A DNA stretch of 64,000 nucleotides from Gammaproteobacteria bacterium Milos-ODIII6. GTDB lineage: Bacteria; Pseudomonadota; Gammaproteobacteria; Chromatiales; Chromatiaceae. Shown in pieces: positions 46,197 to 55,626 of the stretch (the first letter of the stretch is position 1; each line of letters starts with the position of its first letter). The position numbers and the translations under genes were made by a program. Location of the stretch: contig JAPTHR010000006.1 of the NCBI GenBank assembly GCA_029228645.1, positions 62,001 to 126,000 of the forward strand, in the 5' to 3' direction. A model generated the notes under the pieces. It saw only the letters and a list, made by a program, of their open reading frames with translations, was not told the origin of the DNA and searched no databases.

Positions 46197-46724
46197 ATGG
46201 GGGACTCCACCCGTCGTCGCCCGGCCTGGATACGCTGGTCGGGCAATATCCTGCTGATACTCATCCTGGTCTGGGCTGTGCAGTGGTGGCAGTCGCGCGG
46301 ACTGGCGGGTGGCCCGGCGCCGCAACTGTCCGCGCTCGATCTCGACGCTCAGCCCTTGTCGCTCAACCACTATCGCGGCCAGACGGTGCTGGTGCATTTC
46401 TGGGCCAGCTGGTGCCCGATATGCCGCCTGGAGGAGAAGGGCATCGACCGCATAGCCAGGGACCATCCCGTGATCACTGTGGCGACCACTTCCGGGTCAC
46501 CGGCAGAGCTGCGTGCCTACCTCGACAGTGAAGAGCTGTCGTTTGCGGTAATCCCGGATGAGGGCGGTGAGTTGGCCAGCCAATGGCGGGTGAGGGGCGT
46601 GCCGGTCAGCTACATCGTGGACGGCGCAGGCGAGATCGTCTGGTCGGGTGCGGGGTATACCAGCGAGTGGGGTCTGCGTGCCCGCCTTCAGCTCGCGCAG
46701 TGGGGCGTCAGTCTTCCCCTATGA
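46197..46724 (+). CDS. Membrane-anchored thioredoxin-like disulfide oxidoreductase (ScsD/TlpA-like)
   Basis: A 175-residue protein with one N-terminal membrane helix (about 15-31) and a periplasmic thioredoxin-like domain. The active site is WASWCPIC, and the cis-Pro is in RGVPVSYIVD. This layout fits ScsD or TlpA/ResA proteins that reduce periplasmic or cytochrome c thiols. It starts six bases after the transglycosylase stop, so the two may be one operon. Its 3' end overlaps the opposite-strand gene by 17 bases. Confidence 0.85.
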   Translation: MGDSTRRRPAWIRWSGNILLILILVWAVQWWQSRGLAGGPAPQLSALDLDAQPLSLNHYRGQTVLVHFWASWCPICRLEEKGIDRIARDHPVITVATTSGSPAELRAYLDSEELSFAVIPDEGGELASQWRVRGVPVSYIVDGAGEIVWSGAGYTSEWGLRARLQLAQWGVSLPL

Positions 46725-46944
46725 CCCGCTCCTCGCGGGGGGCGCTCAGCAGTTTTTCCGCCTCGACGTCATTCTTGGCGAAGGTCATGCGGCATTCGCG
46801 GTTGGGATTGCCTTTTTCCATGCCGGCGCGCGTATCACGTGCCAGCGCCCGTGCCTCGCGGTAGTTGTCCTTGCTGTCGATGAATTCCAGCGACTTGGTG
46901 TTAGTGGCCGGATTCGTGGTGACGAAATAGATGAAGTAAGGCAT
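46708..46944 (-). CDS. Conserved small protein of unknown function
   Basis: A 78-residue hydrophilic protein, MPYFIYFVTTNPATNTKS at the N-terminus followed by a Lys/Arg/Glu-rich helical part and TFAKNDVEAEKLLS. I recognise the pattern as a small protein conserved in sulfur-oxidising and related gammaproteobacteria, but no function is known to me. The frame opens further upstream; the ATG at 46944 is chosen because the family-like part begins there. Confidence 0.6.
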   Translation of the reverse strand: MPYFIYFVTTNPATNTKSLEFIDSKDNYREARALARDTRAGMEKGNPNRECRMTFAKNDVEAEKLLSAPREERVIGED

Positions 46945-47132
46945 CGGTGAACACTCTCGGATTCGGTTGATTCGGGCAGCTACGCGAAATTCGCGTGCGA
47001 GGTTACCATGCGCCACTCACCGGATAAAACCGGCTGCCGCTGGGTTGGATCCCCGGTGTTCCTTCGAAGGGCCGCATGAATCGCGGCGATAATCCGCGCC
47101 AACAGAATAATTCAGTATCAGGGGGAGAGGTT

Positions 47133-47546
47133 ATGAGGACGCGTTTCGAGGCTTTCGGGGACCGCATGGTCGAGGTCTTTCACCTGGTCGGCCTGTTCGT
47201 GATCGGGGCGAGCATCGTGTGGGCCTCCTGGATCGAAGTGCTCACGATCGTCGATCACGGTGGGCCGAAGATCAAAGACATCCTGCTGCTGTTCATCTAC
47301 CTCGAGCTGGGGGCGATGGTCGGGATCTATTTCAAGACCAAGCGCCTGCCGGTGCGTTACCTGATCTACATCGCAGTTACGGCGCTCACCCGGATCCTGA
47401 CGATCGACGCCAAGGAAATGAGCGATACCCACATGCTCGTGGTGACCGCATCCATTCTGATCCTGTGTCTCGCCGTGCTGGTTGTTCGCTATGGCAGCAC
47501 GAAGTACCTGAGCGACAGGGAAAAGGGCGACATGGAACCCCAGTGA
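47133..47546 (+). CDS. PsiE family phosphate-starvation-type membrane protein
   Basis: A 137-residue protein with four hydrophobic segments (about 15-37, 52-68, 76-88 and 104-122). VEVFHLVGLFVIGASIVWASWIEV and LLLFIYLELGAMVGIYFKTKRLPVRYLIYIA match PsiE. PsiE is induced by phosphate limitation in E. coli; its action is unknown. The start follows GGGGGAGAGG (47121-47130). The 272-base gap after it, up to 47818, holds nothing that I recognise. Confidence 0.8.
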   Translation: MRTRFEAFGDRMVEVFHLVGLFVIGASIVWASWIEVLTIVDHGGPKIKDILLLFIYLELGAMVGIYFKTKRLPVRYLIYIAVTALTRILTIDAKEMSDTHMLVVTASILILCLAVLVVRYGSTKYLSDREKGDMEPQ

Positions 47547-47818
47547 CTGTCAGCGGATTCGCCAGGGCTCGTCCTTGCGCAGGTAGGCCTCTTCCTGAGT
47601 GATTGCGGTGCGACACCATCGCACGCCTGGCCGACTGGCTTTGCGGAATGCATGAAAAGCATGAGGCGCCTCCTGCACCGGTGTTCTGAGACCGATGACG
47701 GGGTATTCTCTGTTTGCGGGATGGGTTTTCGCATTGACGAAGCGCAATAGCGTCGCTGCTTCGCACACGGCTGTGGCCTCTGGCCGTGTGGTCCAGCGAC
47801 CCTGGGAGAGGAAGAACG

Positions 47819-48427
47819 ATGGCGGACAAAGACAACGTCGAAAGCAATCCGGTACTGGCTTTCAGTCTGGCTGGCGTGGCGCTCATCGGCGTGTTGGGTG
47901 GTTTGCTTCCCCCGGGGCTGCTCGAGCGCATGGTGGAGCCGGATACCACGCAATCGACGCTTGACGCCGCGGCGTCATCGGAGTCGGCGGCGCCCGCGGC
48001 TGTTGGCATGGCGCCGGATGAGCTCGCACCCGCCAGCACGGTTTCAGTGCCGCTTACGCAATCCGTAGCAAACAATCAGTCGACCAGTGGCCGGGTGGGT
48101 CCGACGCCAGCGGAACCGCTCAGCCCGGCGGAGAGCCTGCCCGCGGCCAAAACAGCCGCAGGGGAAGGGGATGCTCCGGAAAAGATCGCGCGCAAGGCTG
48201 AAACAGCGGCAGAGTCGCAGGCCTCTCCGGGCGCCACATCCGACACGGTGGTTGAATCATCCGGCGCGGAGTTGCCCATAGAGGCTCCGGTGTACCGCCG
48301 CGCGGAGGACCGCTTTCGTCCGCCAGCGCCTGCCTATCCGCAACCACCGGTCTCTCCCTGGGGAGGGTATCCGGGTTATGGCTATCCGCCGGGATACGAC
48401 CCGTACTACGGACAGCCCAGGCGGTAA
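47819..48427 (+). CDS. Hypothetical membrane-anchored protein with Gly/Tyr/Pro-rich tail
   Basis: A 202-residue protein that I cannot assign to a family. One membrane helix (about 12-32) is followed by a disordered Ala/Ser/Pro/Glu-rich region and a tail with PWGGYPGYGYPPGYDPYY. The layout suggests an inner-membrane anchor with an extended periplasmic stalk. GAGAGGAAG before ATG 47819 supports translation. It converges with the ABC transporter gene. Confidence 0.55.
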   Translation: MADKDNVESNPVLAFSLAGVALIGVLGGLLPPGLLERMVEPDTTQSTLDAAASSESAAPAAVGMAPDELAPASTVSVPLTQSVANNQSTSGRVGPTPAEPLSPAESLPAAKTAAGEGDAPEKIARKAETAAESQASPGATSDTVVESSGAELPIEAPVYRRAEDRFRPPAPAYPQPPVSPWGGYPGYGYPPGYDPYYGQPRR

Positions 48428-48459
48428 GGCACCGGCGGTAAGGCAACGGCGGAGCGCCC

Positions 48460-50283
48460 CTACGTAGCGGTGACGGGTTCCTCCTGGCCGCGATAGAGGC
48501 GCGCATACAGGCCATCGCCACGGATCAATTGCTCGTGACTGCCGTGCTCGACGATCTGGCCGTTCTCGAACACCAGCGCCCGGTCGGCCTGACGCACCGC
48601 GCTCAGGCGATGCGCCACGATCAGCGTGGTGCGATCTTTGAGGAATTCCTGCAGTGCCCGGTGCAGGTCGCGCTCGGTGGCCACGTCCAGGGCCGAGGTG
48701 GCCTCGTCGAGGATCACGATCCTGGGCTGCTGCAGCACCATGCGCGCGACCGCGAGGCGCTGCCGCTGGCCCCCCGAGAGGCGGATGCCGTTGCGACCGA
48801 TCAGCGTGTCGAGGCGATGTTCCATCGCGCGTGTGACGCCCGCCAGCTGTGCCGTCTCGAGCGCCTGCCAGATGGCGTCTTCCGGTACATCCCGCCCCAG
48901 GGTCAGGTTGGCGCGCACCGTGTCGTTGAACAGGGCGGGGTGTTGCAGCACGGTCGCGACGTTGTCGCGCACCACGTCCAGGCCGATCTCCTTTACCGGT
49001 ACGTCGTCGAAATACACCTGCCCGTGCTGTGGCAGGTAGAGTCCGAGCAGGATCTGCACCAGGGTGGTCTTGCCGCCGCCGCTGGCGCCGACCAGCGCCA
49101 CTTTCTCTCCTGGCCGGATCTCCAGGTTGACGCCGTTGAGCACCGGGGTCTCGCCGTCGTAGCTGAAGTGCACGTCCTCGACCCGTATCCCGGTCGTGAT
49201 CCTGCCCCGGAAGGGGTCACTGCGGTGTTCGTAGCGGGGCTCCAGACCGACGTCCATCAGCTGGTTGATCCGCCCCAGGGCCGCGCGGGCGGCATGGTAG
49301 GCGTACTGGATGTTGAGGATCTCCTGTACCGGTCCCATCATGAACCAGAGGTAGGCGAACACCGCGAGCATCTCGCCGATGCTCAGGCCGGAATACAGCA
49401 CCATGACCATGGACAGGGCGCGAAAGGCATCGAAGCCGAACAGAAACACCATGAAGGAGAGTCGGTTGGCGGCGTCGCTGCGCCAGGTGAAGTTGGCGGA
49501 ATGGTCGCGGATGTGGCCGGCGGCATCGATCACCCGCCGTACGTAGTGGCGCTCGCGGTTGCTGGCGCGGATCTCCTGGATCGCATCGAGGGTCTCCGAG
49601 AGGGTCTCCTGAAACGCCTGGTAGGCGCTGTTCTCCTTCTGTTTGAGCTGCTTGACCTTGCGCCCGAACAGGGTGGTGAAATAAATCACCACCGGGTTCA
49701 GGACGATGATGAACAGCGCCAGCTGCCAGTGCATCCAAAACAGCACCACCGCGGTACCGAGCACACTCAGGACCGCCACGATGAACTTGCTCGTGGTCTG
49801 GCTGACAAAGTCGTCGATGGCATCCAGGTCGGTGACCATGTGCGAGGCGACCGTGCTGCTGCCGAGCAACTCGTATTCCGCCATGGAGAAGCGCTGCAGT
49901 CGGTGCAGCAGGTCGCGGCGCATTTCGAAGATCACGTCCTTGGAGATCAGGGTGAACTCGCGCGTTTGCCAGACGTTGAAGATCAGGGTCAGCAGGCGCA
50001 GGAAAAGGGTCAGCACGAGGATCGCGCTGATGTACAGTACCGGGCCATGCCATGCCTCGGGAAAGGCCGACTGCATAAGGTCCACCGACGCGCCGGGCTG
50101 GTCGAGCAGGACCTCGTCGACCAGCAAGGGGATCAGCAGGGGCACCGGAACCGATACCAGGGCACCCAGTATGGCAATCAGATTGGCCAGCAAGAGTTCG
50201 CGCCGATGGCGCGAGATCTTGCGGATCAACTCCGACCAGGTGTAGGCCTCGGAGCGAACCTTTGAATCAGTGGGAGCGGACAT
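48460..50283 (-). CDS. ABC transporter, fused permease and ATPase (MsbA/type IV exporter-like)
   Basis: A 607-residue half-transporter. Six membrane helices occupy about residues 30-330 and the nucleotide-binding domain the rest. Walker A is GASGGGKTT, the signature is LSGGQRQR, Walker B is RIVILDEATSAL, and the switch His is in IVAHRL. As a homodimer it would export a lipid, peptide or drug; it resembles MsbA but lipid A transport is not proven by sequence. It is divergent from the M23 peptidase gene, with overlapping upstream regions. Confidence 0.9.
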   Translation of the reverse strand: MSAPTDSKVRSEAYTWSELIRKISRHRRELLLANLIAILGALVSVPVPLLIPLLVDEVLLDQPGASVDLMQSAFPEAWHGPVLYISAILVLTLFLRLLTLIFNVWQTREFTLISKDVIFEMRRDLLHRLQRFSMAEYELLGSSTVASHMVTDLDAIDDFVSQTTSKFIVAVLSVLGTAVVLFWMHWQLALFIIVLNPVVIYFTTLFGRKVKQLKQKENSAYQAFQETLSETLDAIQEIRASNRERHYVRRVIDAAGHIRDHSANFTWRSDAANRLSFMVFLFGFDAFRALSMVMVLYSGLSIGEMLAVFAYLWFMMGPVQEILNIQYAYHAARAALGRINQLMDVGLEPRYEHRSDPFRGRITTGIRVEDVHFSYDGETPVLNGVNLEIRPGEKVALVGASGGGKTTLVQILLGLYLPQHGQVYFDDVPVKEIGLDVVRDNVATVLQHPALFNDTVRANLTLGRDVPEDAIWQALETAQLAGVTRAMEHRLDTLIGRNGIRLSGGQRQRLAVARMVLQQPRIVILDEATSALDVATERDLHRALQEFLKDRTTLIVAHRLSAVRQADRALVFENGQIVEHGSHEQLIRGDGLYARLYRGQEEPVTAT

Positions 50284-50335
50284 GCTGTCAGTATCAGAGT
50301 GGCTCAGCCACAGTTCAAGTCATTACCCTCGCCGA

Positions 50336-51163
50336 ATGAGCGGCTTTGTAGCAAGCCTGCTGCTGTTGCTGTCCTTGTGCATGGACACCGCATTCGCCTT
50401 GCAGATGGACGGCGGTTTCACCCAGGGCGGGATGGTGATTGGATCGGCCGACCCCGGCGCGAGGGTGTGGCTGGACGAAGAGGCGGTGCCGGTTGGCGAG
50501 GACGGGTCCTTCGTGCTGGGATTCGCGCGCGACGCGGCGCCGAGCGCGGCGTTGCGCGTGCGCTATGCGGATGGTCGCGAGGAGCGCCGCGCCTTGGAGA
50601 TCAGCAAGCGCGAGTTCCGCATTCAACGCATCGACGGCCTGCCGGATCGCAAGGTCACGCCGCGATCGAAGGAGGACCTCGAGCGCATCCGCCGGGAAGC
50701 CGAGGCGGTTCGCCAGGCGCGTTCGGTGCAACGCAAGGCAAGCGACTTCAGACAGGCTTTCATCTGGCCGGTCACCGGGCGGATATCGGGGGTCTACGGC
50801 AGTCAGCGCATTCTCAACGGCAAGCCGCGCCGCCCGCACATGGGCGTCGATATTGCCCGCCCGGCCGGGACTGTCGTGGTGGCGCCTGCCGACGGCGTGG
50901 TGGTGTTGGCGCAGGACGATCTGTTCTTTTCCGGCGGCACCCTGATCATCGACCACGGCATGCAGATGAATACCTCCTACCTGCACCTCAGCCGGATGTT
51001 GGTCGAAGAGGGCGAGCGGGTGAAGCAGGGGCAGCCGATTGCCGAGGTCGGCGCGACCGGACGCGTGACCGGCCCGCACCTGCACTGGGGAGCCAACGTG
51101 CGCAAGGTGCGCATCGACCCGCAGCTGCTGGTGCCGCCGATGCCCGTCACCGCTTCGAAGTAA
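50336..51163 (+). CDS. M23 (LytM-type) zinc metallopeptidase
   Basis: A 275-residue exported protein with a signal peptide (MSGFVASLLLLLSLCMDTAFA). An all-beta N-terminal domain is followed by the LytM domain with the zinc ligands in HMGVDIA and HLHWG. It either cleaves peptidoglycan cross-links or activates amidases. The ATG at 50336 is picked because it gives a proper signal peptide; the frame opens at 50270 inside the neighbouring gene. Confidence 0.9.
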   Translation: MSGFVASLLLLLSLCMDTAFALQMDGGFTQGGMVIGSADPGARVWLDEEAVPVGEDGSFVLGFARDAAPSAALRVRYADGREERRALEISKREFRIQRIDGLPDRKVTPRSKEDLERIRREAEAVRQARSVQRKASDFRQAFIWPVTGRISGVYGSQRILNGKPRRPHMGVDIARPAGTVVVAPADGVVVLAQDDLFFSGGTLIIDHGMQMNTSYLHLSRMLVEEGERVKQGQPIAEVGATGRVTGPHLHWGANVRKVRIDPQLLVPPMPVTASK

Positions 51164-51327
51164 ACGCGCAGCGGCCCCGGCGCAGTGTGTCTCCCGGTGC
51201 CAGCGGCAAAGTGACTCGCCGGTTACCCGGCTGCCGCGGCAAGCCTGTGACGGGCTGACGCAAGCCCTCATCCCCGGACGTGTGTTCTCCTGCTCGCGAG
51301 CGCGGCCTGGCTGGAGGATCCGGCTCC

Positions 51328-54165
51328 TCAGAGCGCGCGTATCTTGTCCGCCTGCTCCGAGAGCTGCTCGAGCGCCGAGCGGGCCTGGGCCAGCTTGTCG
51401 CGCTCCTTGGCAACCACCGCCTCGGGCGCCTTGTCCACGAAGTTCGGGTTCTCCAGCTTCTTGCCGGTCCGGGCGATGTCCTGCTGCAGACGACCCATCT
51501 CCTTCTCGAGGCGCGCCAGTTCCGCATCCTTGTCGATCAGGCCGGCGAGCGGGATCAGGATCTTCATTTTCCCCACCAGCGCGGTGGCGGATTCGGGTCC
51601 GGCGTCCCCCTCGGGGAGTATCTCGATGGACTCGACCCTGGCAAGGAAATCCAGGTAGGCGCGGTGTTGTTCGGCATAGCGACGATCGGACTCGTCGCTG
51701 TCGGCCAACAGCACCGGTACCGGCTTGCCCGGCGCGATGTTCATCTCGCCCTTGATCGAGCGGATCCCGAGGATGAATTGCTTGACCCATTCCATCTCCG
51801 CAATCGCGCCCGGGTCCACGCGCGCCGGATCCACTGCGGGCCAGGGCTGGGTCATGATGGTGGCATCGCTATCCGGCACCGCCGTGCCCGCGAGCGGTGC
51901 GACCCGCTGCCAGATCTCCTCGGTAATGAAGGGCATGATCGGGTGGGTCAGGCGCAGCAGTGTCTCCAGCACCTGCACCAGGGTCTGGCGGGTGCCGCGC
52001 TTGCTCGCCTCCGATGCGCTGTCACTGTTGAGCACCGGCTTGGAGAGCTCCAGATACCAGTCGCAGTACTGGTTCCAGGCAAAGTCGTAGATCGCGGCGG
52101 CGGCCTGGTCGAAGCGATAGCCCTCTATCCCCGCGCCGGTGTTGCGGATGGTGTCCTGCAGGCGGGAAAGGATCCAGCGATCCGCAACCGAGAGCTCGGT
52201 ATCACCACCCTCCAGGCCGCAATCCTTCCCCTCGGTGTTCATGAGCACGTAGCGGGCGGCGTTCCACAGCTTGTTGCAGAAGTTGCGGTAGCCCTCGATC
52301 CGGCCCATGTCGAACTTGATGTCGCGCCCGGTGGCGGCGAGCGCCGCGAAGGTGAAGCGCAGTGCATCGGTGCCGAAGCTCGGGATGCCCTCCGGGAACT
52401 CCTTGCGCGTCTGCTTCTCGATCCTGGCGGCGAGCTTTGGCTGCATCATGCCGCTGGTGCGCTTGGCCACCAGCTCTTCGAGCGAGATGCCGTCGATCAG
52501 GTCGATCGGGTCGAGCACGTTGCCCTTGGACTTGGACATCTTGTGCCCGAGCGAGTCGCGCACCAGCCCGTGCACGTAGACCTCGTGGAAGGGCACGTTC
52601 CCATCCATGAACTTGAGCCCCATCATGATCATCCGCGCGACCCAGAAAAAGATGATGTCGAAGCCGGTGACCAGCACGTTGGTCGGGTAGAAGCGTTCCA
52701 GGCGCCCGGTTTGCTCGGGCCAGCCCAGGGTGGAAAAGGGCCACAGCGCGGAGCTGAACCAGGTGTCGAGCACATCCTCGTCCTGGCTCAGTGGGTAATC
52801 CGCGGACAGGCCGTGCTTGCTGCGCACCTCTTCTTCGGAGCGGCCGACGTAGACGTTGCCGCTGTCGTCGTACCACGCCGGGATGCGATGCCCCCACCAG
52901 ATCTGGCGGCTGATGCACCAGTCCTGGATGTTGCGCATCCACTCGTAATAGGTGTTCTTCCAGTTGTCCGGGACGAAACGGATGCGCCCCGACTCGACCG
53001 CCTCGATTGCCGGTTTCGCAAGCGGCGCGACCCGGACATACCACTGGTCGGTCAGGAAGGGCTCGATCACCACCCCGGAGCGATCCCCGCGCGGCACGGT
53101 CAGCTTGTGATCGACGATCTTCTCCAGCAGGCCGGCGGCCTCGAGATCGGCCACGATGGCCTTGCGTGCCTGGTAGCGGTCCATGTTGATGTAGGCGGCT
53201 GGAATCAACGCGCCTTCCTCGGGCGCGTTCTCGCGCACCGCGGCATCGACGGTGAAGATGTTGATCAGACCGCCGTGGATCTGCTCGGCGATGGCCTTCT
53301 CGTCGCGGTGACGCAGCCATACCTCGTAGTCATTGAAGTCGTGCGCGGGCGTGATCTTGACGCAGCCGGTGCCGAATTCCGGGTCGGCATGCTCGTCCGC
53401 CACGATAGGGATAAGGCGCCCGGTCAGCGGCAGTTCCACCAGCTCGCCGATCAGGTGACGGTAGCGTTCGTCCTCCGGGTTCACCGCCACCGCGCAGTCG
53501 CCCAGCATGGTCTCCGGACGGGTGGTGGAGACCACCAGGTGCCCGGTGCCGTTGCTCAGCGGATAGCGCATGTGCCACATGTGGCCGCTCTCTTCCTCCG
53601 AGAGGACCTCCAGGTCCGAGACGGCGGTGTGCAGCTTGGGATCCCAGTTGACCAGGCGCTTGCCGCGGTAGATCAGGCCTTCCTCGTACAGGCGCACGAA
53701 GACCTCTTTGACCGCGTTGGACAGGCCCTCGTCCATGGTGAAGCGTTCGTGCTCCCAGTCGAGCGAGGAACCGAGACGGCGCAGCTGGCGGGTGATGTTG
53801 CCGCCGGACTCGTCCTTCCATTCCCACACCCGGTCGATGAAGGCCTCGCGCCCGAGGTCGTGGCGGGTCTGGCCCTGCGCCTCGAGCTGCCGTTCGACCA
53901 CCATCTGGGTGGCGATGCCGGCGTGATCGGTTCCCGGCTGCCACAGGGTGGGGCGGCTCCGCATCCGGTTGAAGCGGATCAGGGTATCCATCACGGTGTT
54001 GTTGAACCCGTGCCCCATGTGCAGGCTGCCGGTCACGTTGGGCGGCGGGATCATGATGCAGTAGGGAGCACCATCCGCGCTCGTGTCGGGAGAGAACCAG
54101 CCGTTTTTCTCCCAGGTCTGATACCAACGTTGTTCGATCGCGTGCGGGTCGTAGGTCTTTTCCAT
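51328..54165 (-). CDS. valS: Valyl-tRNA synthetase
   Basis: A 945-residue class Ia synthetase (E. coli ValS 951). It charges tRNA-Val, which is itself encoded at 19247. The HIGH-type motif is GSLHMGHG, the KMSKS motif is in HKMSKSKGN, and the editing domain includes [15 protein letters not shown]. The C-terminal coiled-coil tRNA-binding arm is present ([16 protein letters not shown]). The start is ATG 54165 ([15 protein letters not shown]); the frame continues upstream for 14 unrelated codons. Confidence 0.98.
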   Translation of the reverse strand: MEKTYDPHAIEQRWYQTWEKNGWFSPDTSADGAPYCIMIPPPNVTGSLHMGHGFNNTVMDTLIRFNRMRSRPTLWQPGTDHAGIATQMVVERQLEAQGQTRHDLGREAFIDRVWEWKDESGGNITRQLRRLGSSLDWEHERFTMDEGLSNAVKEVFVRLYEEGLIYRGKRLVNWDPKLHTAVSDLEVLSEEESGHMWHMRYPLSNGTGHLVVSTTRPETMLGDCAVAVNPEDERYRHLIGELVELPLTGRLIPIVADEHADPEFGTGCVKITPAHDFNDYEVWLRHRDEKAIAEQIHGGLINIFTVDAAVRENAPEEGALIPAAYINMDRYQARKAIVADLEAAGLLEKIVDHKLTVPRGDRSGVVIEPFLTDQWYVRVAPLAKPAIEAVESGRIRFVPDNWKNTYYEWMRNIQDWCISRQIWWGHRIPAWYDDSGNVYVGRSEEEVRSKHGLSADYPLSQDEDVLDTWFSSALWPFSTLGWPEQTGRLERFYPTNVLVTGFDIIFFWVARMIMMGLKFMDGNVPFHEVYVHGLVRDSLGHKMSKSKGNVLDPIDLIDGISLEELVAKRTSGMMQPKLAARIEKQTRKEFPEGIPSFGTDALRFTFAALAATGRDIKFDMGRIEGYRNFCNKLWNAARYVLMNTEGKDCGLEGGDTELSVADRWILSRLQDTIRNTGAGIEGYRFDQAAAAIYDFAWNQYCDWYLELSKPVLNSDSASEASKRGTRQTLVQVLETLLRLTHPIMPFITEEIWQRVAPLAGTAVPDSDATIMTQPWPAVDPARVDPGAIAEMEWVKQFILGIRSIKGEMNIAPGKPVPVLLADSDESDRRYAEQHRAYLDFLARVESIEILPEGDAGPESATALVGKMKILIPLAGLIDKDAELARLEKEMGRLQQDIARTGKKLENPNFVDKAPEAVVAKERDKLAQARSALEQLSEQADKIRAL

Positions 54166-54427
54166 CGCTATTCGGATTCCGGCGCCGGGACTGCAAAAAA
54201 GGCGCAAATTATAACCCTATCGAGGCGTTAACACCCGTGCGCATATGCCTGGATGAGAACGTCTCATGCCGCTGTTTGCGGAGGTCGGCTGGGTGCGTTG
54301 GCGAGGGACCTGCTGAAAATGGGCTGTGAAGGCGCGTTTTGCTACTGAATTCACCGTGAAGAGGAATTTTCAGCTGCATTTCCCGGTGGAGGCGCTATCT
54401 TTAGCCAACAAATAAAGAGAATACGAA

Positions 54428-54436
54428 GGGGGGGGG
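54428..54436 (+). repeat. Nine-G tract at the ribosome-binding site of the first DUF2173-like gene
   Basis: Nine consecutive G residues follow GAA and directly abut ATG 54437. The Shine-Dalgarno element must lie within AAGG plus this run, so any change in tract length would change its spacing from the start codon. Confidence 0.7.
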
Positions 54437-54790
54437 ATGCTTCTTGCAGAACTGATGGAACAACGGGGCGTGCTTGCGGCGGGGGAGTATTCCTACCGCG
54501 GGGACCGGTACAGTTTCAAGGGCGAAATCGATGATGACATGGCCCGTATGGCGGCCATCATGTCGCGCGCCACCAGCATGAGCCAACACATGCAGGTCGG
54601 GATGCTGGAGCAGCACTGTCCTGACTGTGGGGCAAATCCAGCGCAAGGCTGGATCGTGCGGGGTCCGCAGTTCACCGTCTGCAATGTGGCAAACGTCTAT
54701 GCCTTTCTGGACAACGGCAAGGCCTCCATCAACGCGGTCATGGGTTTGATGCGCGAGCGGCTGGCCAATGCGCCGGTAGACCTCGTGTGA
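54437..54790 (+). CDS. DUF2173-like small protein 1
   Basis: A 117-residue soluble protein resembling DUF2173. The conserved block GWIVRGPQFTVCNVANVYAFLDN near the C-terminus is shared with the third gene of this trio, preceded by a CPDCG motif. There is no signal peptide or membrane helix. The pattern suggests a roadblock/LC7-like mixed fold, but I cannot confirm that. A nine-G run lies immediately before the start. The 229 bases upstream, back to valS, contain no clear promoter. Confidence 0.65.
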   Translation: MLLAELMEQRGVLAAGEYSYRGDRYSFKGEIDDDMARMAAIMSRATSMSQHMQVGMLEQHCPDCGANPAQGWIVRGPQFTVCNVANVYAFLDNGKASINAVMGLMRERLANAPVDLV

Positions 54791-54880
54791 CGATGACGGT
54801 GTGGCCGGGCGGGGCACAAGGGATGCGCCGACCGGACAATTCAGGCGAATACATCAACAACAACAGGAGAGATGCAAGCC

Positions 54881-55234
54881 ATGTCTGAGCTTGATGATCT
54901 GATGCAACTGCCAGGTGCACAGGCGGCCTTTTCAAACAACGATCTCGGCGAATTGCTGGACCACCGCATCGCGGAAAAGAGTCCCATGGACGCCACCACC
55001 CTCGATTTGCTGGCGCATATGTGCGTTGCCAATATGGCGATCGCGACGATGCAGGCGCGCGGTTGGGAGACCAGCTCGCAGAGCGGTGGCTTCTATCCGG
55101 TCGAAGGGTTCACTCTGGTTGGCATGCAGTGGTCGGCTGTAACCAACGGTCGTCGGGGTGTGGTGGTGAGCAATGACGCGGCCGATTATGAGGCCGCCTA
55201 TCGTGCCCTCGGGGCCGTCGGGAGCGAAGGGTGA
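54881..55234 (+). CDS. DUF2173-like small protein 2
   Basis: A 117-residue protein related in layout to its two neighbours but diverged. It begins MSELDDLMQLPGAQAAFSNNDLGEL, and its second half is GFTLVGMQWSAVTNGRRGVVVSN, aligning with the GWIVRG...VCNVAN block of the others. AGGAGA (54865-54870) suits ATG 54881; ATG 54872 is too close. Its stop overlaps the third gene's GTG start, so the two are coupled. Confidence 0.6.
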   Translation: MSELDDLMQLPGAQAAFSNNDLGELLDHRIAEKSPMDATTLDLLAHMCVANMAIATMQARGWETSSQSGGFYPVEGFTLVGMQWSAVTNGRRGVVVSNDAADYEAAYRALGAVGSEG

Positions 55235-55563
55235 TCAAGCGACTCCTGTTATTGGATGGCGTGGTGGCTGTCTGCCGCTTTCGCGACGATGGGGCCTTCG
55301 TGGAAGGCTACGGGCAGATGCCGCAGCCGGAGTTGCAGGCCCTCGCTCACTTTGCGCACGAGTACAAGCGGATCGTGCAGGGTAATGCCGACCAGCTGGC
55401 CATGTTCACCAATCAGCGTGGGTGGACGCCACCGGGCGGTTGGATCGTGCGCGGTGGCAGGATGTCGGTATGCAGCGTGGCGAACCTCGTGTGTGTCATC
55501 GATACCCAAGAGGCAGCGATCAACACGGTGATCCGTGATCTGACCGAGGCGGCCACTTACTGA
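55231..55563 (+). CDS. DUF2173-like small protein 3
   Basis: A 110-residue protein starting at GTG 55231 (GTGA overlap with the previous stop). MIKRLLLLDGVVAVCRFRDDG opens it, and GWIVRGGRMSVCSVANLVCVID matches the first gene's block almost residue for residue. No function is known to me. The three genes form one short operon of paralogues, which suggests a hetero-oligomer. Confidence 0.65.
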   Translation: MIKRLLLLDGVVAVCRFRDDGAFVEGYGQMPQPELQALAHFAHEYKRIVQGNADQLAMFTNQRGWTPPGGWIVRGGRMSVCSVANLVCVIDTQEAAINTVIRDLTEAATY

Positions 55564-55626
55564 GCCTGTCAGCGGCACGCTTGATTGCCGAAGTAATCCT
55601 CCCATAGGCCGTTCCCACGCATACCG

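Noticed and set aside
51280-54231. A 983-residue open frame on the plus strand
   Set aside because: It is exactly antisense to valS, which has all family motifs; the long open frame is a by-product of high GC codon use.
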